Source of the DNA: Paraspadella gotoi
Taxonomy: Eukaryota; Chaetognatha
DNA length: 64,000 nt
Direction: 5' to 3'
Assembly: GCA_051294375.1 (NCBI GenBank)
Contig: CM119269.1
Span: 11,328,883-11,392,882 of the forward strand
The translations under genes were made by a program, and so were the position numbers. Below are positions 61,181-64,000 of this stretch, piece by piece. Within the stretch, counting starts at the first letter, position 1. Each line of letters opens with the position of its first letter. Under the pieces are notes generated by a model. The model searched no databases, was not told the DNA's origin, and saw only the letters and a list, made by a program, of their open reading frames with translations.

Positions 61181-61303
61181 CTGGTAAAAAAAAAGTGACT
61201 AAAAAATTTTTTTTTGTAAAAAAAAAAAAAAAAAAAAGAAGAGAGAGAGAGAGAGAGAGAGAGCCGGAACTCGTTTAATCGTTTACTCGTCGCGCAGTGA
61301 CGG

Positions 61304-61618
61304 TGATGTAAACATCAAAGGTGGAATTTAAACAAAGGAATCGAATCGGATTCTTATCGGAATCAAACCGGATCAGAGACTCGGATGAAATCAACCAAGA
61401 ACTCACTGATTGGATGAATCACCTCCGGAATCGACCAATGAGAAGAGGGGCTTCATGCCGCCGGGAGGAGAACCCATGTCGATGATTCGAGGGCTCTGTA
61501 TAAATACTGACGATTTCTGTATCGATACAATCTGTCTGTAAACTTCTCACACCGTTCTTTGCTTGTAAAATATTTGTCAATAAATTCCACCTTGGTTTCA
61601 TGTTGAAATCTCTGTCCA
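61304..61618 (+). mobile_element. LTR-like sequence (left copy), plus orientation
   Basis: Begins at the palindrome TGATGTAAACATCA and contains TATAAATA (61,499-61,506) and AATAAA (61,579-61,584). A primer-binding-site-like sequence follows at 61,631. The layout is that of a retrotransposon U3-R-U5. The 3' border (about 61,618, at a CA) is a guess. No second direct LTR is seen; the other copy (63,570-63,888) is inverted. Confidence 0.55.
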
Positions 61619-61630
61619 CTTACTTAAATG

Positions 61631-61650
61631 TGGTGACAGGAGTGGATTCG
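61631..61650 (+). other. Primer-binding site, tRNA-Leu type
   Basis: TGGTGACAGGAGTGGATTCG would pair with the 3' end of a tRNA-Leu ending ...CACTCCTGTCACCA (CCA included). It sits about 12 bases after the possible LTR end, as in Ty3/gypsy-like elements that prime with tRNA-Leu. Confidence 0.55.
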
Positions 61651-61707
61651 ACAAACCACGACTCCGAAGAAGAAAGCCTTACCACCGAAATCACGCAACT
61701 CAAGAAG

Positions 61708-61905
61708 ATGGACTTTGCCGTGAGAAGAAAAACCTCGGCTCCGGCAGCACCTGCGGCACCGCCTGCAGCACCCGGCAGCACCTGCGGCACCGCCTGCAGC
61801 ACCCGGCAGCACCTGCGGCACGCCTGCAGCACCCGGCAGCACCTGCGGCACCGCCTGCAGCACCCGGCAGCTCCACCGAAAGCGAACGGCGGTAGCATCG
61901 ACTAA
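61708..61905 (+). CDS. Short leader ORF of the LTR-like element, Ala/Pro repeat (truncated)
   Basis: From ATG at 61,708: MDFAVRRKTS, then Ala/Pro repeats (APAAPPAAPGS) encoded by a 30-bp-period minisatellite, stopping at TAA 61,903-61,905. An open frame runs through the PBS from 61,600 as well. In the left copy the repeat shifts frame (STCGTACSTRQH), consistent with indels. There is no zinc knuckle, protease or reverse transcriptase. It probably is a gag remnant or the ORF of a non-autonomous LTR element. The right copy encodes a similar product on the minus strand. Confidence 0.4.
   Translation: MDFAVRRKTSAPAAPAAPPAAPGSTCGTACSTRQHLRHACSTRQHLRHRLQHPAAPPKANGGSID
61738..61870. repeat. GC-rich minisatellite, about 30-bp unit GCAGCACCTGCGGCACCGCC
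   Basis: About four units of a GCAGCACC(C/T)G-containing motif. The inverted copy at 63,318-63,450 has a similar number of units. One unit in the left copy lacks bases, which causes the frame change. Confidence 0.9.
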
Positions 61906-63210
61906 AAAAATTATTTTTGTACAAAAAAAAGAGATAGAAAGATAGAAAGAGAGAGAGAGAGAGAGACAGATAGAGAAGAAAGATAGAGAGAGAGAGAGAG
62001 AGCCGGTACTCGTTTACTTGTTTACTCGTCGCCTGTGACGGTGGTGAAAAAAAAGTGAATAAATTTTTTTTTTTGTAAAAAAAATAAAGAATAATCGAAA
62101 ATAAGAGAGTAGAGAGAGAGAGAGAGAGAGGAGACGAGAGAGAAAGAGAGAGAGAGAGAAAGTTTTTCCGCCAACGATACGCAATATTAGGTCACTCTCG
62201 TTTATATCGGCGTGATCTCGGTCAAGTTGATTTTTTTTATACACGTAACGTTTCCGTTGCCATCAAAACGCGTTATTAGGTCATGTTCTCGACATTGTTT
62301 ACTCGTTGCCCTGCAACGGCCACGAAATCCAGGTCTCAGTAAGATATTCTTTCATATTTTCTCAAAAAAATCCACGAAAATCTCAGATGTAAATTTAAGA
62401 TTTTGTATTGAGAAGAAGCGCGGAATAAATGGCGATAATAAAAGTTTTTAGAAAGAAAAAAATAATCAGAATTTTTTAAAAAAACGAACAATCATGCATG
62501 AGATCCTACAGAGAGAGACAGACGCACACAGAGAGAGACTGAGAGAAAACACTGAACTCGTTTTTTAACGATTCAGAAAAGGCAGCGCCTGAAAAAATAA
62601 TATATAATTTAAAAAATAAATAAAAGAAAGGCAAAAAATGTTACAATGGTTTACAATTGGAAAAATTTTCCAATTTTTCCAATCGCATCTTGTAAAAGAT
62701 TTTATTTTTTATTGTATTAAAATTAAGATATAGCTTCTCATTTAAAGTTCTTTTTGAGTTCCCATTTTTATTATAGATTTAAAAAAAATTTTTTGAATTT
62801 CATCTTCAATATTATTATACTGCAATATGTAGATTAGATTAAAGCATTTCTATATACTAATTTGGATATTATAATGAGTACTATAATCTCATTTGCATAT
62901 TGCAGTAAATCATAATGAAGTGGAAATTCAAACAAAAAATACTTAAACAAATGTAATAAGAAAATATCAAAGCTATTTCAAGTTGAGAACCATATCTAAA
63001 TTTTTAACTTATTATGATCGCACACTTTTGTAAAACTTTATCATAATTCATAATAATTATTTTAAAAAAAAAACGGTAAGTCACAGCCAAACCTATAAAA
63101 GCGTAGTAGTTTTTATATAAAAACAGCGTGACGGACGACGACAACGACGACGACGACGACGACGTTCACAAGAAGCAAACCTAAAACATTTATAGAGCCT
63201 TGACTCTATC
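61906..63210 (+). mobile_element. Family A element inside the LTR palindrome
   Basis: GA tracts, GAGCCGGTACTCGTTTACTTG, 'ccgccaacgatacgcaatattaggtcac', the 'tccacgaaaatctcagatg' and GTTTTTAGAAAG boxes, paired TGCAATATGTAGATTAGATT / 'aatctcatttgcatattgca' (62,820-62,910), 'tttatataaaaacagcgtgacgg', (GAC)n at 63,140-63,162, then 'tatagagccttgactc', where the terminal hairpin is cut off by a CT tract. Confidence 0.7.
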
Positions 63211-63284
63211 TTTCTCTCTATCTGTCTCTCTCTCTCTCTCTCTTTCTATCTTTCTATCTCTTTTTTTTGTACAAAAATAATTTT

Positions 63285-63593
63285 TTAGTCGATGCTACCG
63301 CCTTCGCTTTCGGTGGAGCTGCCGGGTGCTGCAGGCGGTGCCGCAGGTGCTGCCGGGTGCTGCAGGCGGTGCCGCAGGTGCTGCCGGGTGCTGCAGGCGG
63401 TGCCGCAGGTGCTGCCGGGTGCTGCAGGCGGTGCCGCAGGTGCTGCCGGAGCCGTTGAGGTTTTTCTTCTCACGGCAAAGTCCATCTTCTTGAGTTGCGT
63501 GATTTCGGTGGTAAGGCTTTCTTCTTCGGAGTCGTGGTTTGTCGAATCCACTCCTGTCACCACATTTAAGTAAGTGGACAGAGATTTCAACAT
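63285..63593 (-). CDS. Short Ala/Pro ORF of the LTR-like element (inverted copy)
   Basis: The minus-strand partner of 61,600-61,905. It reads through the primer-binding site (about 63,543-63,562) and MDFAVRRKTST, Ala/Pro repeats, and ends GSSTESEGGSID. It retains the AAPPAAPGS frame longer than the left copy. Same function remark: gag-leader-like, no enzymatic domain. Confidence 0.4.
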   Translation of the reverse strand: MLKSLSTYLNVVTGVDSTNHDSEEESLTTEITQLKKMDFAVRRKTSTAPAAPAAPPAAPGSTCGTACSTRQHLRHRLQHPAAPAAPPAAPGSSTESEGGSID

Positions 63594-63888
63594 GAAACCA
63601 AGGTGGAATTTATTGACAAATATTTTACAAGCAAAGAACGGTGTGAGAGTTTACAGACAGATTGAATCGATACAGAAATCGTCAGTATTTATACAGAGCC
63701 CTCGAATCATCGACATGGGTTCTCCTCCCGGCGGCATGAAGCCCCTCTTCTCATTGGTCGATTCCGGAGGTGATTCATCCAATCAGTGAGTTCTTGGTTG
63801 ATTTCATCCGAGTCTCTGATCCGGTTTGATTCCGATAAGAATCCGATTCGATTCCTTTGTTTAAATTCCACCTTTGATGTTTACATCA
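63570..63888 (-). mobile_element. LTR-like sequence (right copy), minus orientation
   Basis: The reverse complement of 61,304-61,618, including the TGATGTTTACATCA palindrome at 63,875-63,888 and the TATA-like box near 63,690. The mirror continues outward through GTCACTGCGCGACGAGTAAACGATT and a CT/poly-T tract to the window end at 64,000, matching 61,190-61,303. Confidence 0.6.
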
Positions 63889-64000
63889 CCGTCACTGCGC
63901 GACGAGTAAACGATTAAACCGAGTTCCGGCTCTCTCTCTCTCTCTCTCTCTTTCTTTTTTTTTTTTTTTACAAAAAAAAAATTTTTTAGTCACTTTTTTT

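Overview
The window reads as a eukaryotic nuclear scaffold, most likely from an arthropod. It is intron-rich, extremely dense in (CT)n/(GA)n, (GAC)n and (CCG)n microsatellites, and full of nested mobile elements, with no compact gene arrangement. The microsatellite density would suit a crustacean or an insect; I cannot place it further. Two 25-N gaps (14,611-14,635 and 58,468-58,492) split it into three contigs.

The only protein-coding gene I can support is on the minus strand and spans about 46.0 kb down to 12.85 kb. Five exons have GT/AG borders and mutually compatible phases: 46,003-45,178 (5' border uncertain), 45,107-42,986, 37,626-37,294, 35,754-35,595 and 13,050-12,850. The last two join in phase 1 across a 22.5-kb intron into a cadherin extracellular repeat with the LDRD and DANDNAPVF calcium-site motifs. 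The first three would place a very long, charged, low-complexity N-terminal region (about 1,090 codons) after a hydrophobic, signal-peptide-like segment. That is unusual for a cadherin and is the main biological question here. The gene continues past both ends of the model.

Layout. 1-12.8 kb: non-coding, purine- or pyrimidine-rich DNA with many microsatellites, a 10-bp minisatellite, and a 255-bp segment of consecutive perfect hairpins (2.84-3.10 kb). 13.05-35.6 kb: one giant intron filled with a repeat nest. It holds a 1.2-kb direct duplication, a small palindromic element, a 4.4-kb foldback-like element with (CGGA)n cores, several copies of a composite family ('family A') ending in GC-rich hairpins with a GCGAAGC core, 18-22-bp minisatellites, and a second compact structured element (32.4 kb). 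35.8-46 kb: cadherin exons, shorter introns, a tRNA-like SINE candidate (37.9 kb) and a 20-bp minisatellite. 46-52 kb: non-coding DNA with very long (GA)n tracts. 52.3-58.47 kb: a noisy block. Its first part is a degraded copy of family A and the rest is an inverted copy of 48.5-52.07 kb, probably uncorrected read sequence placed beside the gap. 58.5-64 kb: another repeat nest ending in a palindrome built from two inverted copies of an LTR-like unit with a TATA box, an AATAAA signal and a tRNA-Leu-type primer-binding site.

No tRNA, rRNA, CRISPR array or bacterial-type operon was found. Most open frames are translations of microsatellites (Ser-Leu, Arg-Glu, poly-Val or poly-Asp runs) and are not reported as genes.
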